Positions 1 through 8,632 of a stretch of DNA of 34,964 bases are shown here, piece after piece. Position 1 is the stretch's first letter. Each line of letters begins with the position of its first letter. The translations under genes were made by a program, and so were the position numbers. The notes beneath the pieces were generated by a model, which saw nothing but the letters and a program-made list of their open reading frames with translations, made no database searches and was not told where the DNA came from. The DNA lies in NCBI GenBank assembly GCA_019119165.1, contig DWXO01000038.1, positions 1-34,964 on the forward strand, written 5' to 3'. The stretch comes from Candidatus Flavonifractor intestinigallinarum. Its GTDB lineage: Bacteria; Bacillota; Clostridia; Oscillospirales; Oscillospiraceae.

Positions 1-273
1 AGTGCCTGCTGTTGAGCCGGTAGCCACAGAGAAATAAATATTGCCAATCTGGGTTGTTTGGTTATTTTATCTGAGCTCAAATTGGCGATTTCTGTTGCAC
101 CCAAAAGGGTTTTTTCTACTGAGCGCTAACAATATTTTTTGCTGTGAGCGGAATAATTCTGAAAACAACGGCGGAAAACGGGGGAACAACTGCCGGAATT
201 TAGTTCAAGTCCTCACCAATGGGGGGATGCCTGAAAAGATATCTTTTTTTGCGCAGTCAAAATTGGATGCGAA
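1..273. other. No gene recognised in the left edge
   Basis: This AT-rich stretch shows no convincing coding sequence. Open frames that cross it run into the tRNA genes and have no protein-like composition. It may be the upstream region of a gene lying left of the window. Nothing further can be supported. Confidence 0.5.
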
Positions 274-306
274 AAAACCCCGAAACCGTTGTGGCTTCGG
301 GGTTTT
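272..306 (-). terminator. Terminator of the tRNA-Leu/tRNA-fMet transcript
   Basis: Arms AAAACCCCGAA (274-284) and TTCGGGGTTTT (296-306) form an 11-bp hairpin. On the minus strand it is followed by a T run (277-272). It lies 32 bases downstream of tRNA-fMet and is the expected intrinsic terminator of the tRNA pair. A smaller GTGCGA/TCGCAC hairpin lies between it and the tRNA. Confidence 0.8.
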
Positions 307-337
307 CCGGTGCGATATCTTTTTTGGTCGCACAATG

Positions 338-414
<77 letters not shown>

Positions 415-417
415 ATA

Positions 418-504
418 TGGTGCCGGAGACCGGGGTCGAACCGGCACGGGATTACTCCCACGGGATTTTAAGTCCCGGGCGTCTGCCAATTCCGCCACTC
501 CGGC
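418..504 (-). tRNA. tRNA-Leu (anticodon TAA)
   Basis: An 87-nt class II tRNA on the minus strand with a long variable arm and encoded CCA. The acceptor GCCGGAG pairs with CTCCGGC. The anticodon stem CGGGA/TCCCG encloses loop CTTAAAA, giving anticodon TAA. It is the first gene of a two-tRNA transcript. Confidence 0.95.
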
Positions 505-543
505 GTGGAGGGCTCCAGTCTCACGTTTTCTGAGTGCCTAAAT

Positions 544-572
544 AGAATACCACAGAGGCATCGGTATGTCAA
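544..572 (-). promoter_or_regulatory. Promoter of the tRNA-Leu/tRNA-fMet transcript
   Basis: On the minus strand a perfect -35 TTGACA (572-567) is followed after 17 bases by -10 TATTCT (549-544), about 40 bases upstream of tRNA-Leu. This is a standard strong sigma-A promoter. Confidence 0.8.
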
Positions 573-642
573 GCCCTGATTTTAAAAAAGCAGAAAAGAA
601 AAAACGAGGCCATTCGACAAAAAGAGACCGGAGGAAAAGAAG

Positions 643-670
643 AGGTCCGCATCCCGAGGGATGCGGACCT
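643..670 (-). terminator. Hairpin, probably the original tRNA-Arg terminator now 9.5 kb away
   Basis: Perfect 12-bp arms AGGTCCGCATCC (643-654) and GGATGCGGACCT (659-670) with a 4-base loop, followed on the minus strand by the pyrimidine-rich tract CTTCTTTTCC. It abuts the left TGTG core of the integrated element. If the element is removed in silence of its sequence, the hairpin falls directly after the CCA end of tRNA-Arg(ACG), where a tRNA terminator is expected. The assignment is inferred from that reconstruction. Confidence 0.7.
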
Positions 671-673
671 GTG

Positions 674-698
674 TTAGGACGTCATTTATGGATATCGC
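674..698 (+). repeat. Left terminal inverted repeat (putative attL half-site)
   Basis: TTAGGACGTCATTTATGGATATCGC-type 25-base arm, matching the reverse complement of 10179-10203 at 22 of 25 positions. It contains the palindromes GACGTC and GATATC. It lies directly inside the left TGTG. Confidence 0.8.
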
Positions 699-720
699 TA
701 GCCCTATTTTTATCATTATT

Positions 721-785
721 GGTGCGTTTGACACGCTTGCACCAATTTTCTCTAATAGTAATACGTATAATTAGATTTGCACCAA
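721..785 (-). repeat. Left subterminal repeats
   Basis: TTGCACCAA occurs at 737-745 and 777-785, exactly 40 bases apart, and GGTGCGTTTGACACG lies at 721-735. Read on the minus strand, the unit (AATTATACGTATTAC, a spacer, then TTGGTGCAA) resembles the right-end unit at 9964-9997. The same unit is therefore present at both ends, each reading outward. They may be accessory binding sites for a recombinase or directionality factor; this is inference. Confidence 0.55.
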
Positions 786-929
786 TATTCCCAATAAGAT
801 ATCAAGGTACGCTTTATATAGAGAGTCTGGAGGGTAACAAAAGCAAAATGAAAAGACAAAAGGCTCCTCTTTTTTGGCTTCAAGCCTCTTTTGGCCTCTT
901 CAATTTACTTTCAACTCATCTCTCTAATA

Positions 930-2867
930 CTAACTCACTATTTCATAGGCTATTTGCATTTTTGTTTGCGCAACGAAAGATGCGATAGCGGTTTCTATTG
1001 TATCAGAGGAACATCCGGTTTTAATATGGATATACAAGTCCTCCTTAGCACGGCTACACGCAACATAATACATTCTCGTAAACTCATCTGATGGAGTCTC
1101 ATCAATTAGTTGAGGACGGCTGAATAGGGCAGAAAGTTTGATTTTATCAAACTTATTCGGGGTCACGCTTACGATAACCTTGTCCCATTCTAGCCCTTTA
1201 GCCTGATGGACCGTCATATATTTGCTGTCTTCCGAAAATACCTCGGTAAATAACTTATGCGAAGTTCCCCAATGTAGGCCATTAATTAAGTCCCTACGTG
1301 AATCGTCGTATTCGTCGAATAAAGGAATTTCAAAATCATCATCAAATACAGCTTTCCTTAAATCGATATACTCTTGTTCTTTGATTTTTGAGTTAAATGC
1401 CTCAATTATCGAAACCGTACAGGTGTCATCACCTATGGTAGAGAATATATCTTTGGATATTTTTCCAATTTGATATATAACTTTGGGAGTAATCTTTTGA
1501 GGGTCTATACTTCCATACAACTGCAGCGAGCGCAGTATATCTATAAATGAACCATTAAGGTAGCCTTCCCAAAGCATGAAGATAAATCGAAATGCTCGAA
1601 CCCAAGTCACATTGTTGTGCTCTACGATTTCGTCCCTTAGTTGAATTGGAGATGGTCTATAGGAACTATAGATGCTTTTAAGTAGCTCGCTTTGCTCATC
1701 GTCTATATCGCGTATATAATCAAATGCTGCCGCCCATGCGCGGGTGAGCACCACGCCCCCGTCCTGAATAACAGCCTGGATAATGCCCTGGACATTTTGG
1801 GAAGAGCCAATCAAAAAATGGATCTTTTTTGCTTCTGCTTTAGCTTTTTCATCTTCAGAATTGTACGCTCGTTTGCTGACTTGTTTTACTTTGTTATCGG
1901 ATTGTCTTAAAAAATTACAGAGATTAACTATATTTGCGGTAGAGCGTCGATTCCTGTTGATAACATATTCCTCTATAGGGCGCTGCCCTTCAATGGAGAA
2001 AGTGCCAAAATCTGTCGGACGAGCCCCTTGAAAGCTATAGATTGACTGCGCAATGTCACCAATTACACCAACAATAGTTGAACGTTGTCCAATTAACTTT
2101 ATCAGTAATGTTTGGATTGGATTTGTATCTTGGAATTCGTCAACAAAAATAAATGGGAACTTTACTCTTATCGCATATAGGGCAGTGGGGTTTGTTTCTA
2201 AAATCCTGTAGCCAAAATAGAGAACTTCGTCATGAGTTAACTTTCTCACCACAGACCATACATATTGCTTAAGCGGGATGATATGGCACTCAGCGATTTT
2301 GGAAGGAGCTTTTAGTTTTACTTGCCGGGTTTCTCCTTTGATTACAGAGTCTGCAAAACTATTGTTATCGGTTTGAATTTCCCCCATTGCCTTTTTGCTA
2401 TAATCAAAAACGTCGCTCGAAAATTCCGAAGGATTTAATTTCTTAACGTATTCGTATATTTCGTTTTTATCGATACCATGAAGAATGCCTAATCCTTCAA
2501 TTTGAGAAGTAATTTTGCCTTTCGCTCGTACGGAAATTCCAAAGTCAGATTCCATAAGCGATATCAAATCTTGTTGGAAAGGCTGAATAATGTGCTCTAT
2601 GATAAAGCCATGAATTGTACAGACGTCTACACAGTCTGTAAATTTATCAAGGCGCTTTTTGATTTCGTCAACTGCAGCGTTTGTATATGTGACGCATAAG
2701 ACTTTTCTGGATCGGCTCTCTACGATAGCTGAGTTCTGAGTGACAATATTTTTAACATTTTCAACTAGGAAGTGCGTTTTTCCAGCCCCCGGCCCTGCAT
2801 AGATTTTAAAATGGCTTTTCAGCTTTTCTGGGGTAAATATGTCTTCGGAGGTTATTTCAATAGCCAT
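930..2867 (-). CDS. gajB: GajB-like UvrD/PcrA-family helicase of a Gabija defence system
   Basis: 645-residue superfamily 1 helicase. Visible motifs are Walker A GPGAGKTH (about 25-32), motif Ia with TYTNAA (60-65), motif II DEFQD (243-247), motif III GDIAQSIYSFQGARP (270-284), motif V TVHQAKGLEWD (552-562) and motif VI YYVACSRAKEDL (600-611). The start is an ATG preceded by GAGGAGGG at good spacing. It overlaps the 3' end of gajA by 16 bases, which implies translational coupling. In Gabija, GajB is a DNA-dependent ATPase that assembles with the GajA nuclease and is thought to sense nucleotide depletion and DNA ends during phage replication. It is longer than the roughly 500-residue founding GajB, with an insertion between motifs III and V. 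Family assignment is firm; the system name rests on the gajA neighbour. Confidence 0.88.
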   Translation of the reverse strand: MAIEITSEDIFTPEKLKSHFKIYAGPGAGKTHFLVENVKNIVTQNSAIVESRSRKVLCVTYTNAAVDEIKKRLDKFTDCVDVCTIHGFIIEHIIQPFQQDLISLMESDFGISVRAKGKITSQIEGLGILHGIDKNEIYEYVKKLNPSEFSSDVFDYSKKAMGEIQTDNNSFADSVIKGETRQVKLKAPSKIAECHIIPLKQYVWSVVRKLTHDEVLYFGYRILETNPTALYAIRVKFPFIFVDEFQDTNPIQTLLIKLIGQRSTIVGVIGDIAQSIYSFQGARPTDFGTFSIEGQRPIEEYVINRNRRSTANIVNLCNFLRQSDNKVKQVSKRAYNSEDEKAKAEAKKIHFLIGSSQNVQGIIQAVIQDGGVVLTRAWAAAFDYIRDIDDEQSELLKSIYSSYRPSPIQLRDEIVEHNNVTWVRAFRFIFMLWEGYLNGSFIDILRSLQLYGSIDPQKITPKVIYQIGKISKDIFSTIGDDTCTVSIIEAFNSKIKEQEYIDLRKAVFDDDFEIPLFDEYDDSRRDLINGLHWGTSHKLFTEVFSEDSKYMTVHQAKGLEWDKVIVSVTPNKFDKIKLSALFSRPQLIDETPSDEFTRMYYVACSRAKEDLYIHIKTGCSSDTIETAIASFVAQTKMQIAYEIVS

Positions 2868-4522
2868 TGTAATCCCTCCTCAATGTATTTTGGAACAACA
2901 ATTTTTGATGATCCGTCTTTATTAATCAATTCTTTGTTGGTTAACACATCTAGTGCGAAATCTCCTTTTTTATTCTTAACATAGTCGGCATAACTTCTTA
3001 GCTTGCCGTCCTCATCAAAATCAATCCACTTAAAATCGTTGTCAGTAATACAGAGGACTTTTTTCTTAACAGCGTTACCATTAAACAATTCTACAAAATA
3101 GCCGAAGTGTTTGCCGCCAATTTCGACAATTGAGATGTGTTCATCTTCATATGGGCACCCGCATAATTCCATAAAAAGCGGCATTAATAACTTTTCAGCA
3201 ATGCCTTCTACTAGGATGATTTTATCTGCAAATAACATATCTGAGCGAGTGACATCCAAAAACTTCGTGAGATGCGCTTTCGCTTCAGCTTTAACAGTAG
3301 TCTGATCATCTTTATCCTTAAACTGTTCAAAAAGGCTTTGCTGCTGACAATCAGCATTTTCTCCATCGCGATCATACGCTAACATAAACATGTTATCGAT
3401 TCCTGCAACGGCAGATATATTGCTTGAATGTGTAGTGACAAATATTTGCTGGTTCAGCTCATCAGTTTCATCAAGTTTCTTTAGGTATTTAAACAATTTA
3501 TATTGCATTGCTGGATGCAAATGAGCCTCTGGTTCTTCCAGACACAGTATCCTGAAGTCCTTGCCTTTCTGTATTTCGGACAGTTTGATTAGCATATAAA
3601 TATTTATGAGATTATTATACCCAAGACCATTATTTTGCAGTGGCAATGTGTATCCTGTTTTTGTATCTTGGACTTCGGTGATGTATGCATCGGCTGGAGA
3701 AATGTTTGCTTTTACGGTCGAAGAAATTGAAACATTCCCTTTTTCTAGTCCAATTGAATTTTTCTCATTCTCAAATAGCGTGGTAAGTCTAGTAATTGGC
3801 GGGGATAGAATTTTCCCTAAATCCTCTGATGCTTTATGCCTGAATTTATCAAATTCCGCAGCGTTCTCCGCAGCCTTTGCAAAAACCTCTATCTCGTGTC
3901 TTATCTCCTTACGTACTTCTTCGCTAGTTCTCTCAGCTCCTATAAAGCGAATATCGAAAACGTCAGTTGCGGCTTTCTGCTCTACCTTTGTATCACTAAC
4001 CCCATTGGTATAGCTCCAAGAATAATGACTAGTGACAAAACGTTTCAATACGGTCAAATAGCTATTAAGATCTTCCGCTTCTGCCGCTACTGCTTTCTTA
4101 TAATCACCTAAAAACCTAACATCCAGTGCGTAGGTAGCTCGGATCTGAGCTTCAAGGTTATACTCAGCGACATCACCGTTCACCTGTCGATTTTCTTCAA
4201 ATCCCTTAATCCCTAAAAATGGTAGTAACTTTATAATGCTTTCATCACTTGTGTCATCCTCAGAGATTCTATGCTGAATGCTATATTCGATAACAATGCT
4301 TGGCGCTACTTCCGTGTACAGCTCTTGATATTTCTGTAAGTTATTTTTGTTAAAGTCATCAACTGAGACGTCGGAAGGAGATCTCAATAGATTTATCGCA
4401 TAAAGAAGGCCGGTCTTTCCAGAATTATTTGCGCCTATGATAACATTCAGGCCTTGATGAAAATCCATAGTAAAATCGCTAAAATTGCAATAATTCTGAA
4501 TGTGAATTTTATTTATATACAC
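2852..4522 (-). CDS. gajA: GajA-like OLD-family ATPase/TOPRIM nuclease of a Gabija defence system
   Basis: About 556 residues. The N-terminal ABC-type ATPase has Walker A GANNSGKT (about residues 30-37), signature/Walker B LCLEEPEAHLHP (about 326-337) and switch histidine VTTHSS (about 362-367). The C-terminal TOPRIM nuclease has ILVEG (about 436-440) and TDND (about 493-496), the acidic metal ligands. Length and order match GajA, a site-specific DNA nickase/nuclease inhibited by normal nucleotide levels and freed when phage replication depletes them. The chosen start is GTG at 4522, preceded by GGAGGG (4535-4530) at 7 bases. A GTG five codons upstream (4537) is also possible but overlaps that ribosome binding site. 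It is the first gene of the gajAB operon and no key residue is missing. Confidence 0.88.
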   Translation of the reverse strand: MYINKIHIQNYCNFSDFTMDFHQGLNVIIGANNSGKTGLLYAINLLRSPSDVSVDDFNKNNLQKYQELYTEVAPSIVIEYSIQHRISEDDTSDESIIKLLPFLGIKGFEENRQVNGDVAEYNLEAQIRATYALDVRFLGDYKKAVAAEAEDLNSYLTVLKRFVTSHYSWSYTNGVSDTKVEQKAATDVFDIRFIGAERTSEEVRKEIRHEIEVFAKAAENAAEFDKFRHKASEDLGKILSPPITRLTTLFENEKNSIGLEKGNVSISSTVKANISPADAYITEVQDTKTGYTLPLQNNGLGYNNLINIYMLIKLSEIQKGKDFRILCLEEPEAHLHPAMQYKLFKYLKKLDETDELNQQIFVTTHSSNISAVAGIDNMFMLAYDRDGENADCQQQSLFEQFKDKDDQTTVKAEAKAHLTKFLDVTRSDMLFADKIILVEGIAEKLLMPLFMELCGCPYEDEHISIVEIGGKHFGYFVELFNGNAVKKKVLCITDNDFKWIDFDEDGKLRSYADYVKNKKGDFALDVLTNKELINKDGSSKIVVPKYIEEGLQWLLK

Positions 4523-4561
4523 ATCTGCTCCCTCCACATTACCTGATTTTGTCCTATTGAA

Positions 4562-4590
4562 ATTGTAACACTATTTCCGGTCTCCCCCAA
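4562..4590 (-). promoter_or_regulatory. Possible gajAB promoter
   Basis: On the minus strand TTGGGG (4590-4585), 17 bases, then TACAAT (4567-4562), about 40 bases upstream of the gajA start. The -10 is good and the -35 is weak. This is the best candidate between gajA and the hsdR remnant. Confidence 0.4.
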
Positions 4591-4701
4591 TTAAACCGCA
4601 TTGATGCATGAATACATCACTTCTCTCAATGCATTGTTGGGGTTGCTATTTTCGCCTGAGCGGTAGACTTTTTAGCCCGTAAAGGTTCGAATAATCCCAG
4701 T

Positions 4702-4736
4702 CTGTTGGGAAAGCTCTTTGCTGTCTTTCCCGACAG
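4702..4736. other. Strong hairpin between the hsdR remnant and gajA
   Basis: Arms CTGTTGGGAAAG (4702-4713) and CTTTCCCGACAG (4725-4736) pair over 12 positions, with one G-T pair and an 11-base loop. It lies just after the hsdR stop on the minus strand. It has no adjacent T run, so it is not a classical terminator. It may isolate gajAB from upstream transcription or be a leftover of the hsd locus. Confidence 0.55.
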
Positions 4737-4767
4737 GCTGCACTATGGTCGCCTCCCGATTCCCGCT

Positions 4768-5490
4768 TTACCCCACATCGAATCCGCCGCTTAAAATAAA
4801 CTGTCTGAGAATGGTGTCGATCTTGGCTGGGATGCGGAATGTCTTGATCGGCTTACCCTCAGTGCGCCCAAAGTAGCCCCGCGCAATGTCGCGATCCACG
4901 GTATTCTTTAGCTTATCAAAAAGGCCAAATTCGTTGATATTTCCTGTTGTAACGTGGCGGTTCATGAAATCCCGCAGTTGCTTTTCGTCCACACCTATGA
5001 CCAGCGCGAAGCGATGAATCCGGTCGTTGCGCGCTTCCGCCTGATATTCGGTGATATAGTCCGAAAGTGTTTTATTATCTTCCATGGGTTTATTGCCTCG
5101 CTGGACATCAAGCAAAAACATGTGCGCATATTTTTGTTCTTCTTGGGACAAAACCGCAAAGGATTTGTGCAGCTCATTCAGGACATCGGCAGTTTCCATG
5201 CCATCCTGCAGTGCCTTAAGGAATTTCTTGAAACGGGAGTTCATGTACGCCTTGTCGATTGCGCCGGTATTGATTTCAGTGAGGTAGGGATCGATCTCAT
5301 ACGGCACGTCTTCCATTCCACCGCTTCCACCGTCACGAAACAGTTCTTTGTAGCGCATGGCCAGCACAAGGTAGGCGGTCTCATCGAAGTGCATCTTGAC
5401 GCTATGCTTGCCCGACTCTGTCTTGAATTCGTACTCCGGCTGCCCCCAGGTGAATCCCTGTACCTGAGCCGCCTCCAGATAATCGCTCAC
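4768..5490 (-). pseudogene. hsdR: 3' fragment of a type I restriction endonuclease R subunit (hsdR)
   Basis: 240 residues resembling only the C-terminal helical domain of type I HsdR, the part that docks on the methyltransferase. The start FTWGQPEYEF...HFDETAYLVLAMRYKELF and the later LSDYITEYQ segment are typical of that region. Full HsdR proteins are about 1000 residues, so the translocase and nuclease domains (roughly 75%) are absent. The only start is a GTG (5490) placed directly after an in-frame TAA, and there is no ribosome binding site. The break therefore falls at about 5490, where an unrelated gene remnant joins. No hsdS or hsdM is present nearby. The fragment cannot restrict DNA by itself. 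Recognition of the family is from remembered motifs. Confidence 0.75.
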
Positions 5491-5788
5491 TTAAAATTAG
5501 TGACTTAGTCATCGTGACCTTAAAGTTTTTCAAGAACTTTTTGGGAATCGGAGGATCCTGATTTGATGTCAGACCCTACCTCGGCGTTAAAGAGTTTCAA
5601 AAGCTTTATCTCCATTTTGCTTGCACTTCAGCATCAACAGTATCGCCTTGATTTGTCTCAATGGTCTCATCATTTTTGATGACATTGCTTAACATCATTT
5701 TTATTTCATATACTTTTGAAAAGTTCAAGTAATAAACATTAAAATAACACGGTGTTTCTTCACTTCCTTTGTGCTTTCTTGATCTATA
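5491..5788 (-). pseudogene. Frameshifted remnant of an unrecognised gene
   Basis: Three minus-strand frames join into one protein-like stretch of about 100 residues. The first runs from 5788 to the stop at 5606-5608 (60 codons, containing FNVYYLNFSKVYEIKMMLSN). The second runs from 5615 to the stop at 5520-5522 (MEIKLLKLFNAEVGSDIKSG and onward). The third runs from about 5518 to 5491 (KVTMTKSLILSE). A missing A in the AAAA tract near 5614-5617 and an extra T near 5520 would fuse all three. The 5' end overlaps the stop of the methyltransferase remnant, and the 3' end is cut by the hsdR fragment. The family is not recognised. The alternative is that these are chance frames, but the amino-acid composition is coding-like throughout. 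Confidence 0.5.
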
Positions 5789-6686
5789 CTAATAACTTCG
5801 CTAAACGTGGGCACTTAACATAAGATAGTTCTTTAGGCTCGATTTTTTTCAAACCTCCACCATACACTCGGCCTTCGCTTTCAAGATCATTAGCAGTAAT
5901 GTTATTCAAAGCGTTCCAAACCTCATATAGTATGTCGGGGGTCCGAGCAATTGTTTCTTGGAGAGTAGCTTTAGGATATAACATCAAATAAGAATTGGTG
6001 GCAATTGCGCTTGTGTGGTTCAAAATGAAACGAAAAGGCGTAGCGTGTTCGTCATTTCTTCTGCCCATATAAGAACATAAGAATGGCGTCGCCGATCTAT
6101 TTTCTTGGTAATACCAAACCTTACGATTTTTACACAGATACTTCTGTGCAGTAGTATCAATGCCGCTACTCAAGTAATTCCAGATGGACGGATGATTCTT
6201 TTTCACTTCCTCTTCTGGGAGCGTACAGTTAAGCAAGAAATACTGCGTGTCTAAGCAGGGATTTCCGTATTTATCACTAAACACTTCATTGCATTTTAAA
6301 TAACGAGGGCTTGGTAGAATTGGCGTAAAGAAATTCATGTCGAGATTTAGTTCTTCAATTTTTTCTTTAGACAAAATAAAGAAATCGTTGTCTCCAGTTG
6401 CCAATCCACGTTTAATCGTGAAAAAATCACCCAAAGTCGGAGCATGAGCGCTCAGAAGATTCCCATAATTGGTTGGAAAACGAGTCCATTTTCTACTTTT
6501 TACCAAAGTGTTCCTATCCACGTTTCGGCTGACTTCTGGTTTTTCAAGTGTTCCGCCATAAGAAAATTCGACATCATAATTGTTTTCCATGATCTCGTTT
6601 TTAAACCAAACCACACAGGAAGATACCAAAGCATCATCAAATTTACAGTTCTCAGGATTATATCTATGCACTCTAGTAGAGTTCAT
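5784..6686 (-). pseudogene. C-terminal half of an Eco57I-type adenine DNA methyltransferase
   Basis: 300 residues. The opening HRYNPENCKFDDALVSSCVV and the later FFTIKRGLATGDNDFFIL and PSPRYL segments are characteristic of the region after the catalytic domain and of the target-recognition domain of Eco57I/type IIG-like N6-adenine methyltransferases. The SAM-binding motif and the catalytic NPPY motif, normally in the first 200-250 residues, are absent. In-frame stops appear within seven codons upstream of the first ATG, and the region beyond shows no methylase-like frame. The gene is therefore 5'-truncated and should be inactive. It sits with the hsdR fragment in a decayed restriction-modification zone. 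A short free-standing specificity protein is a less likely alternative. Confidence 0.65.
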
Positions 6687-7306
6687 TCTAAATCCTATCA
6701 GACTTTATGCTTTAAGACACAGGTCAGCCCTGTGGCATTTTTCATGCTCAAAGCCAAATCCCAAAACCGTGTCCTATGCCCCAAGGCAATAAGCCCCTTC
6801 TGGCGGCACTAAACCGCCAAGGTCGGCTCGTTTGGTCGGTCTCGAGGGTTTACCCGCCCTGCGGTGCTTGGCCCGTGTAAGGGCCAGAAATACCATTACC
6901 ACGCCATAACTTGTAAAAATTACAACAACGGATTTTCCTGTGCCTTATTCGCCCTTCTACCACTGTTAAGGCATTACTTATCGGTCTAAATTGGGAATAA
7001 AATTCTCCTTTTAAAATCTGCAGAAATAAGTTATTGTCCGGAGGAAAACCAGATTTTACCGGCTTGTCAAGTTAGATAGATAGGCAAGCGACGAGCAATA
7101 CCGGTCAAGCTCAGCGGATTGCCAATTAGGGGTCGAGATAAAACTGGTTTTAATGAAATCAAAAAGGGGGAAAGTGTCCATTAGTAAATTAGAGGGACAA
7201 AAGTCGGCAAGAACTACAGTCAGGATATAAGCCGCTGGAAGACACGCGAAATTAAGCGTTGACTCTTTCCGGCCAGCAAGTGATGAATGTCGTTAGGAGG
7301 TAAATT
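6687..7306. other. Gene-free, hairpin-rich stretch upstream of the recombinases
   Basis: No convincing coding sequence is seen across 620 bases. Several short hairpins occur in 6715-6900: CACAGG/CCTGTG, GGCGG/CCGCC and TGGCCC/GGGCCA. A long-range pairing, AAAACCAGATTTTA (7045-7058) with TAAAACTGGTTTT (7139-7151), encloses about 80 bases. The recombinase ribosome binding site AGGAGG precedes 7307. The region may be the truncation scar of the methylase locus followed by the recombinase leader. Confidence 0.5.
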
Positions 7307-8632
7307 ATGTTACAGATCGAAGAAATACCGGCAAAGCCAAAAGAGCAAAAGACCATTCGCGTAGCGGCCTATGCCCGCGTTTCGTCCGAAAAGGATGCCG
7401 CTTTCCACTCATTGGAGGCGCAGACGGAATACTATCGCAACTATGTATCGGCACATTCGGATTGGGAACTGGTTTCAATTTATTCGGACAACGGGATTTC
7501 CGGGACAACGATCCATCGCCCAGAGTTTCAGCGGATGCTCCAGGATTGCCGGGATGGGAAAATTGACCTTGTAGTCACAAAATCGGTGACCCGCTTTGCG
7601 CGAAATACCGTAATTTTGCTAGAGACGATTCGGGAGTTAAAAAGGCTGGGCATAGACTGCTATTTCGAGAAAGAAGATATGCACAGCATCAGCCCGGACG
7701 GAGAGCTTTTGCTGACACTTCTGGCGATGTATGCCGAAGAAGAAGCACGCTCTGCTAGTGAAAACCAGAGATGGCGCATACAGAAGAAGTTTCAGAATGG
7801 TGAACCGTGGGTAGGTAAAATGCTAGGTTACCGTTTTAAGGATGGTAATCTGGTGGTCATTCCTGAAGAAGCTGCGATCGTACGTCAAATCTTTACAGAC
7901 TACCTTTCGGGTATGGGGCAGCACACGATTGCGAAAAAACTGTTCCTGCAAGGCGTCCGACCGGATAATGGCAATGCATGGTCAGGATCATCAATCCGAA
8001 GGATACTCACAAATGAAGCGTACACCGGAAATCTGGTATTACAAAAAACTTTCTGCCCAGATTTTCGCACTAAGAGGAGCCAAATAAATCGCGGAGAAAG
8101 AGCAATTTACCATGTCAGCAACAGCCATGAGGCAATTATTGATCAGGAAAGCTTTGATGCGGTTCAGACTGAACTGCAAGCAAGAGCGACCTTAAGGAGC
8201 AGTAACAGTGCGAAAACTATTAAGCCGTATCACCTGTTTCACGGACTGATCTACTGTGGTTATTGTGGGCGGTCATATGGGCACCATCGCACGAATGCGA
8301 AGAAGTACGACAAATCCGTCTGGGCATGTCCAACTCTTTATGCCATGGGTAAGGATATTTGCCCCTCACAGAGAATCCCCGAAGACATCTTGATCGAGAA
8401 AACGAAAGAAGTATTGGCCGTGGATGAGTTGGATCGGGATACTCTACTTACTAAGGTTCAGCAAATTATTGTTCCCGCTCATAACCGTCTGCAGTATCTT
8501 TTGGCGGACGGGACAGTGGTTGATGCGGAATGGCGACATCGATCCCGTAGCGAAAGCTGGACGGAAGAAATGCGTGAAGCTGCACGGCAAAAGACGATAG
8601 AGCGACAGAGAAAGGGGAGAAAAAATGAATAA
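7307..8632 (+). CDS. Large-type serine recombinase A
   Basis: 441 residues. The N-terminal resolvase/invertase domain contains RVAAYARVSS with the catalytic serine at about 26, and KSVTRFARNT with the catalytic arginines. A recombinase domain follows (about 160-260, with IRRILTNEAYTG). A zinc ribbon follows that, with ligands CGYC and a later C...C pair (about 325-360), then a basic C-terminus. The start follows AGGAGG at 7 bases. It overlaps recombinase B by 8 bases, so the two are made together. It is shorter than phage integrases (450-600 residues) and resembles paired Ccr-type recombinases. Inferred role: excision and integration of the surrounding element at tRNA-Arg, in concert with recombinase B. 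Confidence 0.92.
   Translation: MLQIEEIPAKPKEQKTIRVAAYARVSSEKDAAFHSLEAQTEYYRNYVSAHSDWELVSIYSDNGISGTTIHRPEFQRMLQDCRDGKIDLVVTKSVTRFARNTVILLETIRELKRLGIDCYFEKEDMHSISPDGELLLTLLAMYAEEEARSASENQRWRIQKKFQNGEPWVGKMLGYRFKDGNLVVIPEEAAIVRQIFTDYLSGMGQHTIAKKLFLQGVRPDNGNAWSGSSIRRILTNEAYTGNLVLQKTFCPDFRTKRSQINRGERAIYHVSNSHEAIIDQESFDAVQTELQARATLRSSNSAKTIKPYHLFHGLIYCGYCGRSYGHHRTNAKKYDKSVWACPTLYAMGKDICPSQRIPEDILIEKTKEVLAVDELDRDTLLTKVQQIIVPAHNRLQYLLADGTVVDAEWRHRSRSESWTEEMREAARQKTIERQRKGRKNE

Noticed and set aside
566-988. 140-residue plus-strand frame
   Set aside because: It crosses the tRNA-Arg-type hairpin and the element boundary, so it cannot be an old gene; no ribosome binding site.
7153-7230. 25-residue ORF before recombinase A
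   Set aside because: No ribosome binding site and it overlaps the long-range pairing; too little evidence to call a gene.
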